A DNA stretch of 26,730 nucleotides from CAINEC01 sp046052065 (GCA_046052065.1 JBJOND010000029.1:1-26730), one strand, 5' to 3'; counted from the stretch's first letter, positions 1 through 8,582 are shown. Numbers and translations: made by a program. Notes: generated by a model from the letters alone, not told the origin.

Positions 1-1743
1 ATTACTTATTTCTACACTACCCCTGATGGATGCACCGCAAACGATACATCTACAATTGTTGTATCAGCATGCAATGTTTGTGTTAATCCGCCAACCGTTA
101 ATGGGGGAGTTGATAAAATAATTTGTTTTAATTCATCGGCATCAATTTCTGCAACTATTGGTGGTGCAGCAAGTGCTCAGACCTGGAGTGGAGGAACTGG
201 TGTTTTTTCACCAAATAATACATCATTAAATATTACATACACGCCTTCTGCGTCTGAAATAGCAGCAGGTTTTGCAAGGTTAATAATAACTACTAACGAT
301 CCTGATGGAAATGGACCTTGTGTAGCTGCAAGAGATACTGTAAATATAAATATCACAGCAGCGCCAACTGTAGGTCCTATATCTGGCAATTCGCCCATCT
401 GTCGTCCAGCAACTGGAGTTGTTTATTCGGTAGTTGCTCAGCCAGGTGTTACTTATGCATGGACAATTCCAACAGGTGTTACAATTACTGCTGGTGCAGG
501 GACAAATTCCATTACAACTTCATGGTCATCAACTTCCGTTACAAGTAATATTAAAGTAGTTGGTACAGCTGTTTGTGGAAAGGATTCAACAACGCGATCA
601 ATTACAGTAAGAACGGCAAAGCCAACACAGCCAGGTACAGTTACAGGAGCTGCAACAGCTTGTATCGGAGATGCGTTAATATTCAGCATTGCAAAAGTGT
701 CCACTGCCGATTATTATGTTTGGACGCCTAAGGCTGGAATGTTAGTTAATGGGTCCTCTACTGCATTAACCACAACAGACACTGCTGTTACAGTCACATT
801 TACTTCGGGATTTGTTGGCGATACTTTAAAAGTGAATGCTGGAAACTGTAAAGGTTTAAGTACAGTTCGAACCAAGGTGATTACAAGAAATACTGCTCTA
901 CCAACTACACCTGGTGTTATTAGTGGGCAAACAACAAATATTTGTGGGGGTGGTACATTTACGTATACATTTGCTGCTGCTGTTACGAATGCAACATCTT
1001 ATACATGGAGAACAAAAATTGCTGGAGCCTTACTAAATGGTCAAGCTGTTTCTTCATTAACGGTTGCTGCTCCTATTCGTTCAATAACTGTCACTTATCC
1101 TGCGAATACGTCAACCTTCGACACCTTGTTTGTAAGGTCTAATAATGGCTGTGGATCAAGTGCTGAAAGAGCTACTAGAATTAATGCAGTTCCTGGCGTT
1201 CCGGTTTCAATTACGACTCCTTCGGTTTTATGTATTGGAACAACTGTTCCTCAAGTGTTTTCTACAGCGGCTGTAACGGGAGCCACATCTTATACATGGA
1301 CGTATACAACAGCAGGAACTGCGCTTGTAAGTGGACAGGGAACAACAAATCTTACTTTAAGATTTACAGCTACTGGATCAAAAACTATTACTGTTAAGTC
1401 TGGAAATGCATGTGGATTAAGTACTGCTAGATCTGTTTTAGTAAATCCTACTGCCGCTTGTCCTACAGCTCGTGATGGTAGTGCATTCGATTTATCTGGA
1501 GTTGTTGTTTATCCAAACCCTACCAGAGGTAATGTTACAATTGCCTACACTTCTGAAGATAATAGTGATTATTTATTGACAATTTATGATATGTCTGGAA
1601 GAGTAATAGATACCTATAATTTAAATGCGACTGAAGGTTATAACCAGAAAGAATTAAATCTTGAAACACTAATGACAGGAACATATATCGTTTCGTTAAA
1701 AGGGAATGGATTAGTTACTCAGACAAGGTTGATTGTTGAGTAA
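1..1743 (+). CDS. C-terminal part of a large secreted protein with Ig/PKD-like repeats and T9SS type A sorting domain
   Basis: The frame is open from base 1, so this is the last 580 codons of a longer gene whose start lies outside the window; the first internal ATG at 697 falls in mid-repeat and is not the start. The visible part is rich in Thr, Ser, Ala and Val. It consists of roughly 85-100-residue beta-rich modules, each with an aromatic 'YTW' or 'YVW' core and two cysteines, one near the module start and one before a Gly close to its end. The last ~80 residues (1501-1740) form a type A T9SS sorting domain: 'VVYPNPTRG', then 'YDMSGRV', then 'GTYIVSLKGNG' and a final 'TRLIVE'. By family knowledge such proteins cross the outer membrane through the type IX system and are attached to the surface or released. 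An adhesin or matrix role is inference. A strong terminator follows directly. Confidence 0.93.
   Translation: MTYFYTTPDGCTANDTSTIVVSACNVCVNPPTVNGGVDKIICFNSSASISATIGGAASAQTWSGGTGVFSPNNTSLNITYTPSASEIAAGFARLIITTNDPDGNGPCVAARDTVNINITAAPTVGPISGNSPICRPATGVVYSVVAQPGVTYAWTIPTGVTITAGAGTNSITTSWSSTSVTSNIKVVGTAVCGKDSTTRSITVRTAKPTQPGTVTGAATACIGDALIFSIAKVSTADYYVWTPKAGMLVNGSSTALTTTDTAVTVTFTSGFVGDTLKVNAGNCKGLSTVRTKVITRNTALPTTPGVISGQTTNICGGGTFTYTFAAAVTNATSYTWRTKIAGALLNGQAVSSLTVAAPIRSITVTYPANTSTFDTLFVRSNNGCGSSAERATRINAVPGVPVSITTPSVLCIGTTVPQVFSTAAVTGATSYTWTYTTAGTALVSGQGTTNLTLRFTATGSKTITVKSGNACGLSTARSVLVNPTAACPTARDGSAFDLSGVVVYPNPTRGNVTIAYTSEDNSDYLLTIYDMSGRVIDTYNLNATEGYNQKELNLETLMTGTYIVSLKGNGLVTQTRLIVE
361..1449 (+). 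repeat. Four diverged Ig/PKD-like protein modules with paired cysteines
   Basis: Modules run approximately 361-615, 616-891, 892-1188 and 1189-1449. Each opens with a Pro/Gly-rich linker and a Cys, has a central aromatic-Thr/Val-Trp strand, and closes with a Cys-Gly or Cys-Lys-Gly followed by Ser/Thr and Arg. The repetition is mostly at protein level. At DNA level modules three and four still share the 16-bp word ACATCTTATACATGGA (994-1009 and 1285-1300). At least one related module lies upstream of 361. Confidence 0.75.
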
Positions 1744-1761
1744 AATATTTTAAAAATTTAT

Positions 1762-1797
1762 AAAGGGACTTTCATTTATGGAGGTCCCTTTTTTATT
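1762..1797 (+). terminator. Intrinsic terminator after the T9SS-secreted protein gene
   Basis: AAAGGGAC (1762-1769) pairs with GTCCCTTT (1784-1791). The stem extends inward through TTTC/GGAG with two T-G wobbles to a 6-nt ATTTAT loop, giving a 12-bp stem followed by a T-rich tract. This is the clearest terminator in the window. Confidence 0.88.
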
Positions 1798-1833
1798 TAC
1801 TCGAAAGTATTCGAAATCGTGAGCTAATATCCT

Positions 1834-1841
1834 TATTTTTG
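1834..1841 (+). promoter_or_regulatory. Bacteroidota -7 element very close to the E1 start codon
   Basis: TATTTTTG matches TAnnTTTG exactly. Only four bases (CGCC) separate it from the ATG at 1846, so transcription would begin at or next to the start codon. I see no clear -33 TTG at the usual spacing. Confidence 0.6.
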
Positions 1842-1845
1842 CGCC

Positions 1846-3924
1846 ATGAATTCAATTGCATTGGACCAGGATACAACGTTGTCGAAAGAAGTTTTATTAA
1901 ATGCCTATAAGCTTATGACAACTGCCAAAGAAATGGCAGTATTGTATGAAGAGCGCTCGTCTTTCACAGCTAAATATGTGCATGCTACATCACGAGGGCA
2001 CGAAGCAATACAGCTTGCTGTAGGTCTTCAATTAAAATCCCAGGATTATTTAAGTGCTTATTATCGTGATGATAGTATGTTGCTTGGTATTGGAATGCAA
2101 CCCTTTGAATTGATGTTGCAATTGATGGCGAAACGAGATGATCCCTTTAGTGGAGGAAGAACGTATTACTGTCATCCAAGTTTGAAACGTGAAGGAATGC
2201 CTAAAATTCCTCATCAAAGTTCAGCTACAGGTATGCAGGCTATTCCAACAACAGGTGTTGCGATGGGAATTCAATATTTGCAAAAGCAAGGTTTACAAGA
2301 TAAAAGCATAACTGAACTACCGTTAGTAGTTTGTTCTTTAGGAGATGCTTCAGTTACGGAAGGAGAAGTAGCAGAGGCATTTCAGATGGCCGCATTAAAG
2401 CAATTTCCAATTGTGTATGTAGTTCAAGATAATGACTGGGATATCTCTGCAACATCAAAAGAGACTCGTGCAATGAATGCCTATGAGTATATCAAAGGAT
2501 TCAAAGGGATTGAAGCAGTGACTATCGATGGAACTGATTTTATCGAGTGCTATAAAGTCATTAATAGTATTTTCAAGAGTGTTCGAACTGAATCAAAGCC
2601 ATGGTTGGTGCATGCAAAAGTACCTTTGTTAAATCATCATACATCAGGTGTTCGCAAGGAATGGTATCGCGACGACTTAGAAGAAGCTGCTAAACGTGAT
2701 CCCTTACCGAAGTTCAGAAAGCAACTTTTAGAATTAGGTATTGATGAAATTGAATTGTTTTCTATAGAGGAGGAGGTAACAAAACAGTTGCTTGTTGATT
2801 ATGAAAATGCAAAATCATCTGAAGATCCAAAGCCCGAAGATTTGTTTACTCACGATTATGCACCTACGTTAATTACAGAAGAGACCGGCGTTCGTGCCCC
2901 TGAAGGTGGTGAAGCTAAGGTGATGGTTGATTGTGCACTTTTTGCAATTCAGGAGTTAATGGAGAAACATCCTGAGTGTTTGCTGTACGGACAAGATGTT
3001 GGCGGACGATTAGGAGGAGTGTTCAGAGAAGCTGCAACGTTGGCTCAGAAGTTTGGTGATAATCGTGTATTTAATACTCCAATTCAAGAAGCATTTATTA
3101 TTGGAAGTACAGTTGGTATGAGTGCTACTGGATGTAAACCAATTGTAGAAGTTCAATTTGCTGATTATATCTGGCCAGGTTTGAATCAGTTATTTACTGA
3201 GGTAAGTCGTTCTTGCTATTTGAGCAATGGTAAATGGCCTGTAAGTGCAATTATTCGCGTTCCAATTGGTGCATATGGCAGTGGAGGACCATATCATTCG
3301 TCGAGTGTAGAAAGTGTTTTGGCGAATATTCGAGGAATAAAAATTTGTTATCCATCTACAGGTGCCGATTTAAAAGGACTAATGAAAGCTGCTTACTACG
3401 ATCCAAATCCAGTTGTGATGTTAGAGCATAAAGGACTTTACTGGTCAAAGATAAAAGGAACTGAAGAAGCAAAAACAATAGAGCCCTCCGAAGACTATAT
3501 CTTACCACTTGGTAAAGCACGAATAGTTCAGGAAGTCGAAGTAAATAATTCGACGGATACGCTTACAGTTATAACATATGGAATGGGAGTTTATTGGGCG
3601 AAAAATGCAGCCAAAGATTTTGAAGGTCAAGTAGAAATTATAGACTTGAGAACCTTAGCTCCTTTAGATGAAGAGACAGTTTTTAATTCCGTTAAGAAAC
3701 ATAACAAGTGTATTGTATTGACAGAAGAGCCTTATAACAATTCATTCGCTCAGGCACTTGCAGGAAGGATATCTCAGCACTGTTTTATGAATCTCGATGC
3801 TCCAGTAGTTGTAATTGGCTCTGAAAATCTACCAGCAATTCCACTTAATAGTACATTGGAACATGCTATGCTTCCGAATGCAGAAAAAGTAAAGATTAAA
3901 ATTGCTGAGTTGTTAAAATACTAA
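1846..3924 (+). CDS. 2-oxoacid (probably branched-chain) dehydrogenase E1, alpha and beta subunits fused
   Basis: Thiamine-diphosphate-dependent E1, which decarboxylates a 2-oxoacid and passes the acyl group to the lipoyl arm of E2. Residues ~15-330 are the alpha half, with the ThDP-binding GD (166-167) and Asn196 at the canonical spacing inside 'GDASVTEGEVAEAF' to 'QDNDWDIS'. Residues ~357-692 are the beta half, with 'TPIQEAFIIG' (catalytic-type Glu415), 'GPYHSSSVES' (His484) and a C-terminal transketolase-like domain. At 692 residues the length equals alpha plus beta, a fused form known in Bacteroidota. No E2 or E3 gene lies nearby. The ATG sits directly behind a -7 element, and miaE begins four bases after the stop. 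The branched-chain substrate is inferred from similarity to BCKDH/2-oxoisovalerate E1; pyruvate or acetoin cannot be excluded. Confidence 0.92.
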   Translation: MNSIALDQDTTLSKEVLLNAYKLMTTAKEMAVLYEERSSFTAKYVHATSRGHEAIQLAVGLQLKSQDYLSAYYRDDSMLLGIGMQPFELMLQLMAKRDDPFSGGRTYYCHPSLKREGMPKIPHQSSATGMQAIPTTGVAMGIQYLQKQGLQDKSITELPLVVCSLGDASVTEGEVAEAFQMAALKQFPIVYVVQDNDWDISATSKETRAMNAYEYIKGFKGIEAVTIDGTDFIECYKVINSIFKSVRTESKPWLVHAKVPLLNHHTSGVRKEWYRDDLEEAAKRDPLPKFRKQLLELGIDEIELFSIEEEVTKQLLVDYENAKSSEDPKPEDLFTHDYAPTLITEETGVRAPEGGEAKVMVDCALFAIQELMEKHPECLLYGQDVGGRLGGVFREAATLAQKFGDNRVFNTPIQEAFIIGSTVGMSATGCKPIVEVQFADYIWPGLNQLFTEVSRSCYLSNGKWPVSAIIRVPIGAYGSGGPYHSSSVESVLANIRGIKICYPSTGADLKGLMKAAYYDPNPVVMLEHKGLYWSKIKGTEEAKTIEPSEDYILPLGKARIVQEVEVNNSTDTLTVITYGMGVYWAKNAAKDFEGQVEIIDLRTLAPLDEETVFNSVKKHNKCIVLTEEPYNNSFAQALAGRISQHCFMNLDAPVVVIGSENLPAIPLNSTLEHAMLPNAEKVKIKIAELLKY

Positions 3925-3928
3925 TACC

Positions 3929-4510
3929 ATGTTTAAATTAAAACTACCAACTGATCCTCGTTGGGTAAACATAGTAGAAAAAAATATTGAAGAGATATTA
4001 ACGGATCATGCCTATTGTGAACAGAAGGCTGCAACTAACGCAATTACCATAGTTGTAAAATTTCCTGAGAAAACAGAATTAGTGAATGCTATGCTAGAAT
4101 TAGCTCAGGAAGAATTAGGTCATTTTAAACAAGTGCACGATAAGCTAACTGAAAGAGGATTTGTATTAGGTCGTGAACGAAAAGATGAATACGTAAATCT
4201 TTTATATGAATTTCAGCGTAAGGGAGGCTCAAGAGAAGTACATCTGATCGATCGTCTTCTATTCGGTGCGATGATAGAAGCAAGAAGTTGTGAGCGATTT
4301 AAAGTGCTATCAGAAAATATTAATGATGAAGATTTACAACAATTCTATAGAAAGTTAATGATAAGTGAGGCAAATCACTATACCATGTTTATTAGCTTTG
4401 CCAGAAAATATGCAGAAGAGGAGAATGTAGATGAACGTTGGCAACAATGGCTCGATTACGAGGGTGAAATAATAAAAGGATTTGGATTGAAAGAAACGAT
4501 ACATGGATAA
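3929..4510 (+). CDS. miaE: MiaE-like tRNA-(ms2io6A37) hydroxylase, ferritin-like diiron protein
   Basis: This 193-residue all-helical protein has the ligand pattern of a ferritin-like diiron oxygenase: Glu31 in 'CEQKAA', Glu62 and His65 in 'EELGH', Glu117 in 'IEARSCERF', and Glu147 with His150 in 'SEANHY'. Length and motif order fit MiaE, which uses O2 to hydroxylate the isopentenyl group of 2-methylthio-N6-isopentenyladenosine at tRNA position 37. It starts four bases after the E1 gene and its last 8 bases overlap the following sulfatase-fold gene, so co-transcription and perhaps translational coupling are likely. The miaA and miaB partners are not in the window. The exact substrate is inferred from the family. 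Confidence 0.88.
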   Translation: MFKLKLPTDPRWVNIVEKNIEEILTDHAYCEQKAATNAITIVVKFPEKTELVNAMLELAQEELGHFKQVHDKLTERGFVLGRERKDEYVNLLYEFQRKGGSREVHLIDRLLFGAMIEARSCERFKVLSENINDEDLQQFYRKLMISEANHYTMFISFARKYAEEENVDERWQQWLDYEGEIIKGFGLKETIHG

Positions 4511-6446
4511 ATTACTCAATAAAACTTTAACCGGTCGCTACCGAATTTTAGCAGGATTTTTAAAAATATTCCTTGTACTTTCTTTGATAACGAGAATTGT
4601 TCTTACAGCTATATCGTTTCAATCTATAAGTTTTAATCCTGTTGATTTTGTACTTTCTTTTTTGTCAGGTTTTTTCTTTGATCTAATTGCATTTAGTTAT
4701 TACGCATTGCCAATTGCCATCATTATTTTCTTAATTCCTTCGGTTATTGCGAGAAGTAAATTTTATAAAGGACTTTGTTGGTTCTTTTATGGATTAACTA
4801 TTTTCATCTGGACATTAAATGCGTTTGCTGAATATTTTTTCTGGGATGAATTTGAAGTGCGATTTAATTTTATAGCTGTTGATTATTTAGTGTACACCAA
4901 TGAGGTGATTGGGAATATTGTTGAATCGTATTCTATTGGAAGTTTAATAGCAATAGTTGCTTGTATTGCAGCTATTGCAATTTATTGGCTGGTAAAAAAC
5001 AACTATGTTGATGGTTCTTTAAAATCAGACTCTACGTATTTAAGTCGATTGAAAAGTTTATTGCTGATTTCAATTCTACCGCTATTTGCAATTTTTTTCG
5101 TGAATATTAATTGGAGTCGCATAAGTGACAACTCTTATAACAATGAATTGGCTAAGAACGGTTTTTATAGTCTTTTTGAAGCTTATAAAAACAATCAGCT
5201 GGATTACGATCGTTTTTATTATACCATTGATGATAAAAGTGCTAATGCTAATGTGAAGGCATTAATGACGGATTCGTTTATTTCCTATTCATCTAGTAAT
5301 TTAATTTATAATTACAAGAATTTAGGAGAAGAGAAACGTTATAATGTAATGTTCATTACAGTAGAAAGTTTGAGTGGTGAGTATTTAGAATATATCGATC
5401 CGGGTGATGGTTACGAGATGCCTTTTTTAAATCAGTTAGTCAAGAAGGGGTTGTTTTTTACGAATCTTTATGCTAACGGTACTCGTACTGTACGCGGATT
5501 AGAAGCGTTAAATTTAAGTATACCACCAACACCTGGTACAAGTGTTGTTCGCCGACCTTCCAATGATAATTTGTTTTCTTCGGGATGGTTGTTTCATCAG
5601 AAAGGGTATGACAATAAATTTATTTATGGCGGTTTTGGTTACTTCGATAATATGAATACTTTTTTCAGTGGAAATTATTTTCAGATAGTTGATAGAAGTA
5701 ATTACAGTGAAGTGGAAATTCGATTTGCTAATGTTTGGGGTACATGCGACGAAGATTCTTATGAACGTGCAATGAAGGAAGCTGATCAAAGTTATAAAGC
5801 AGGTAAACCGTTTTTTAATTTTATTCTCACTACTTCCAATCATAAACCTTATACATTTCCAGAGGTAGGATTAAAGCTGAATAAGAATAGGAGTGGAGGG
5901 GTACGATACACTGATTATGCACTTCAAAAGTTTTTTGAAGAAGCACCAAAGCATCCTTGGTTTAAGAATACACTCTTCGTAATTATCGGCGATCATTGCG
6001 GTAGTAGTGCGGGCAAATCAGAAATGCCAATTTTGAAATATCAGATTCCATGTTTGATTTATGCTCCTGAATTGATTCAACCTATGCAAGTGGATAAACT
6101 GTGTAGTCAGGTAGATGTGGTTCCTACATTAGCAGGTATTATGAACTGGAGCTACGAGTCTACTTTCTTTGGTAAAAATATTTTGACCATGACACCCAAT
6201 GATGAGCGAGCATTTATTGGTACGTATCAAAAGCTTGGATACATAAAAGGAAATAAACTGATGGTCTTATCGCCTCAAAAGAAATTTGCTCAGTTTAGTT
6301 TTGATCGCTATACAGGTGATATGAAAGAAGAAAAGGTGGAATCGAAATTTAAAACGGACGCTATTTCAATATATCAAACAGCAGAGCATATGTTTGTTAA
6401 AGGATTGAATAAGGTTGATCGATTGAAGAATCGCTCAAGTAAATAA
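4503..6446 (+). CDS. LTA-synthase-like membrane sulfatase-fold phosphoglycerol transferase
   Basis: 647 residues. The first ~205 carry five or six hydrophobic segments (around 17-37, 46-82, 89-109, 146-163 and 185-202), and the rest is an extracytoplasmic alkaline-phosphatase/sulfatase-type domain. Metal and catalytic positions seen are Glu288 in 'VESLSGEYL', the nucleophile-type Thr329 in 'GTRTVRGLEAL', and Asp497-His498 in 'IIGDHCGSSAG'. This is the arrangement of LtaS/OpgB-type enzymes, which move phosphoglycerol from phosphatidylglycerol onto a glycan or lipid acceptor. Gram-negative bacteria do not make classical lipoteichoic acid, so the acceptor here is unknown; phosphoethanolamine transfer is an alternative. 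The ATG overlaps the end of miaE by 8 bp. Confidence 0.87.
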   Translation: MDKLLNKTLTGRYRILAGFLKIFLVLSLITRIVLTAISFQSISFNPVDFVLSFLSGFFFDLIAFSYYALPIAIIIFLIPSVIARSKFYKGLCWFFYGLTIFIWTLNAFAEYFFWDEFEVRFNFIAVDYLVYTNEVIGNIVESYSIGSLIAIVACIAAIAIYWLVKNNYVDGSLKSDSTYLSRLKSLLLISILPLFAIFFVNINWSRISDNSYNNELAKNGFYSLFEAYKNNQLDYDRFYYTIDDKSANANVKALMTDSFISYSSSNLIYNYKNLGEEKRYNVMFITVESLSGEYLEYIDPGDGYEMPFLNQLVKKGLFFTNLYANGTRTVRGLEALNLSIPPTPGTSVVRRPSNDNLFSSGWLFHQKGYDNKFIYGGFGYFDNMNTFFSGNYFQIVDRSNYSEVEIRFANVWGTCDEDSYERAMKEADQSYKAGKPFFNFILTTSNHKPYTFPEVGLKLNKNRSGGVRYTDYALQKFFEEAPKHPWFKNTLFVIIGDHCGSSAGKSEMPILKYQIPCLIYAPELIQPMQVDKLCSQVDVVPTLAGIMNWSYESTFFGKNILTMTPNDERAFIGTYQKLGYIKGNKLMVLSPQKKFAQFSFDRYTGDMKEEKVESKFKTDAISIYQTAEHMFVKGLNKVDRLKNRSSK

Positions 6447-6485
6447 AGGATTTTAAATTCAATTCCTAAAATTCAATTTCATTTA

Positions 6486-6495
6486 GGGGCGCCCC
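6486..6495. repeat. Perfect 10-bp GC palindrome in an AT-rich convergent gap
   Basis: GGGGCGCCCC is its own reverse complement, and two further Cs follow it. It lies 40 bases after the LTA-synthase-like stop. A short CCTAAA/TTTAGG inverted pair (6465-6470 and 6482-6487) overlaps its left edge. It has no T-tract, so it is not a standard terminator. Confidence 0.6.
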
Positions 6496-6580
6496 CCGAA
6501 CCAAAAATATCAATCGACATTATTTCTCCAAAATTTTAAGCATTTACTGTCGTTTGATTATTCAAAAATCAGAAAAACAC

Positions 6581-6603
6581 AGTAATTATAATATTGCTTT
6601 TTT
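6581..6603 (+). terminator. Possible weak intrinsic terminator at the convergent junction
   Basis: AGTAAT (6581-6586) can pair with ATTGCT (6593-6598) with one T-G wobble around a 6-nt loop, and six Ts follow (6598-6603). It would end rightward transcripts from the LTA-synthase-like gene. The stem is short, and the site touches the stop codon of the leftward gene. I saw no other function in 6447-6601 besides the GC palindrome. Confidence 0.3.
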
Positions 6604-8551
6604 AGTTGTCGAGCTTTTGATAAATTGAATTCTGACTCTTGAATTCAGGCACAATCTCTTTCATCTTACGAACGATTTGTTCATTATCCTGCGCACCAAA
6701 AAGGGAAATCAAATCAGAAATATCTTTACTAATCGATTCGAAATTATATTTCTTAACCTTCGCAATCATAATCTTTTTATGATGCGTAGGTAATGTATTT
6801 TCTTCATTAGCTAAGAGCTCTTCGTACAACTTCTCTCCAGGTCTTAATCCAGTGTAAACTATCTGAATATCCTTACCTAGCTCTAATCCGCTCAAGCGAA
6901 TCATCTTCTTCGCGAGCTCTGCAATGTTCACCGATTCGCCCATGTCAAAGATGAAAATTTCTCCTCCCGCACCCATAGCTCCTGCTTCAAGTACAAGCTG
7001 ACATGCTTCTGGAATGGTCATGAAATAACGCGTAACATGCGGGTCTGTTACTGTTATTGGCTGTCCTAATTCAATTTGTTTTTTGAATCGCGGTATTACG
7101 CTACCGTTAGACCCTAATACATTGCCAAATCGTGTAGTTATAAAACGGGTGTGTTCGTTGTTGTCATTTAGCGACTGACAATAAATTTCAGCAATTCTTT
7201 TCGTTGCTCCCATGATGTTCGTGGGATTAACAGCCTTGTCTGTACTTATCATTACAAATTTTGGAACGTTAAAACTCACTGCAAGGTCCGCTAAATTACA
7301 AGTGCCTTTTACATTGTTCAGAATTGATTCACTCGGATTGTTTTCCATCACAGGAACATGTTTGTAGGCAGCAGCATGGTAAACAATATCAGGTTTAAAA
7401 GTATTGAAAACATTATGCATTCTTTCTTTATTTCTGATATCCCCAATCACTGTTTCTGTTCTACAGTTTTTATCAGTGTTTAAGTCGTTTACTTCTAATT
7501 CCAGATCGTACAATGCGGACTCTGACATGTCGAGCATCACTAATAGTTTAGGCTTAAACGGAATTATTTGACGAACAATTTCACTTCCAATTGAACCAGC
7601 AGCACCGGTTACTAAAACTACTTTGCCAGTAAGTTCCTTCTGAATCTTATTGAGGTCTAGTTGAATTGGATCTCTGCCTAATAAGTCTTCAATTTTTAGC
7701 TTTTTAATTTGCTTAAAGCTTAGCTCGCCGTTAATCCATGAATGTACAGGAGGAACATTTAAAATGCGTGTGTTATACTTTAAACAAGAGTCAACAATTT
7801 GTTGCTTGCGCGATGTAGTAATATTCTGAATCGAAATAATTAAATGTTTAACATCATTAGTCTGCTGAAGTTTTTCAAGTTGATTGCTGTTGTAAATCTC
7901 AATGCCTTCTATTTTCTTACCTGCTTTTTTCGGATCATCATCAACAAAGGCAACCACCTTATATCGCGTACCTCTGTCGCGATCTAAAGTTCGTTTAGTG
8001 ATAATTCCTGCATCACCAGCACCATAAATAATTACGCCTGCTTTATCTTTTGATGGATTTTTTAATTCACTATAAATAACCTTCACAGACAAACGACCAA
8101 TAATCATCAAAAAGACAGTGACAAGAAATTCAATTGCAATTATGGAGAATGGTACGAGGTAGAATAAGTTTAGTGAATGTCGAACGAGATTACTGATAAG
8201 CATGAATGCTGAACCCGTTGCTAATGTCAGCACAATTCGAAACGCATCCTTCGTTCCTGTATAACGAATGATTCCTGTATAGGTCTTAGCAATTAAAAAC
8301 GAAGAAAATCGAACAATTAGAACAAAAGGAAAAACAAAACTAAAGGTATAGATTTCCTTTAAAGGAATATTGAAATTAAACCTTAACTGATAGGCTACAA
8401 ACAAAGAGAAAATACATAGTAGTAAATCCCCAATCAGAATAACCACACGCGGCAGGTTGATATCCAGAAGCTTCTTCAAATGTCGGTTTGTTAGGCTGTA
8501 AAAATAGTCATATTTCGCTCTTATAACCAAATAGTGTGTGTCGAGCGACAT
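6602..8551 (-). CDS. Membrane-anchored nucleotide-sugar 4,6-dehydratase (WbpM/CapD/PglF type)
   Basis: 649 residues, the usual size of the long membrane form. Residues ~34-155 contain four hydrophobic segments. Next comes a CoA-binding-like Rossmann domain with 'GAGDAG' (177-182), then the catalytic SDR domain with 'GAAGSIG' (316-322) and 'STDKAVNPTNIMGATK' (436-451). Where classical SDRs have the catalytic Tyr there is Met447, with Lys451 after it; this Met form is normal for the WbpM/FlaA1 group. These enzymes convert UDP-GlcNAc to a UDP-4-keto-6-deoxy-hexose for capsule, O-antigen or protein glycans. The gene is divergent from the GalE-like epimerase gene, with 36 bp between the two starts. 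The exact product sugar is not decidable from sequence. Confidence 0.92.
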   Translation of the reverse strand: MSLDTHYLVIRAKYDYFYSLTNRHLKKLLDINLPRVVILIGDLLLCIFSLFVAYQLRFNFNIPLKEIYTFSFVFPFVLIVRFSSFLIAKTYTGIIRYTGTKDAFRIVLTLATGSAFMLISNLVRHSLNLFYLVPFSIIAIEFLVTVFLMIIGRLSVKVIYSELKNPSKDKAGVIIYGAGDAGIITKRTLDRDRGTRYKVVAFVDDDPKKAGKKIEGIEIYNSNQLEKLQQTNDVKHLIISIQNITTSRKQQIVDSCLKYNTRILNVPPVHSWINGELSFKQIKKLKIEDLLGRDPIQLDLNKIQKELTGKVVLVTGAAGSIGSEIVRQIIPFKPKLLVMLDMSESALYDLELEVNDLNTDKNCRTETVIGDIRNKERMHNVFNTFKPDIVYHAAAYKHVPVMENNPSESILNNVKGTCNLADLAVSFNVPKFVMISTDKAVNPTNIMGATKRIAEIYCQSLNDNNEHTRFITTRFGNVLGSNGSVIPRFKKQIELGQPITVTDPHVTRYFMTIPEACQLVLEAGAMGAGGEIFIFDMGESVNIAELAKKMIRLSGLELGKDIQIVYTGLRPGEKLYEELLANEENTLPTHHKKIMIAKVKKYNFESISKDISDLISLFGAQDNEQIVRKMKEIVPEFKSQNSIYQKLDN

Positions 8552-8564
8552 TCATTAAAAATTA

Positions 8565-8572
8565 TATCTTTG
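8565..8572 (+). promoter_or_regulatory. -7 element for the epimerase operon
   Basis: TATCTTTG matches TAnnTTTG exactly, 15 bases before the ATG at 8588. It lies inside the 36-bp gap between divergent genes, only 14 bp from the start codon of the leftward dehydratase gene. Confidence 0.6.
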
Positions 8573-8574
8573 CT

Positions 8575-8582
8575 CAAAATAA
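8575..8582 (-). promoter_or_regulatory. Possible -7 element for the leftward dehydratase gene
   Basis: On the minus strand this reads TTATTTTG, one mismatch from TAnnTTTG, about 23 bases upstream of the leftward ATG. It faces and nearly touches the rightward -7 element at 8565-8572. Confidence 0.35.

Noticed and set aside
942..1142. Cys/Tyr-rich plus-strand frame inside the repeats
   Set aside because: Its unusual composition (many Cys, Tyr, Asn) is typical of an out-of-frame reading of repeat DNA.
697..1743. An ATG at 697 as the start of the T9SS protein
   Set aside because: The same frame is open back to base 1 with the same repeat style, so the ATG is internal and the gene is truncated by the window edge.
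7210..7245. Missing catalytic Tyr in the 4,6-dehydratase (Met447 instead)
   Set aside because: Met in place of Tyr is the known normal state of WbpM/FlaA1-type dehydratases, not a defect.
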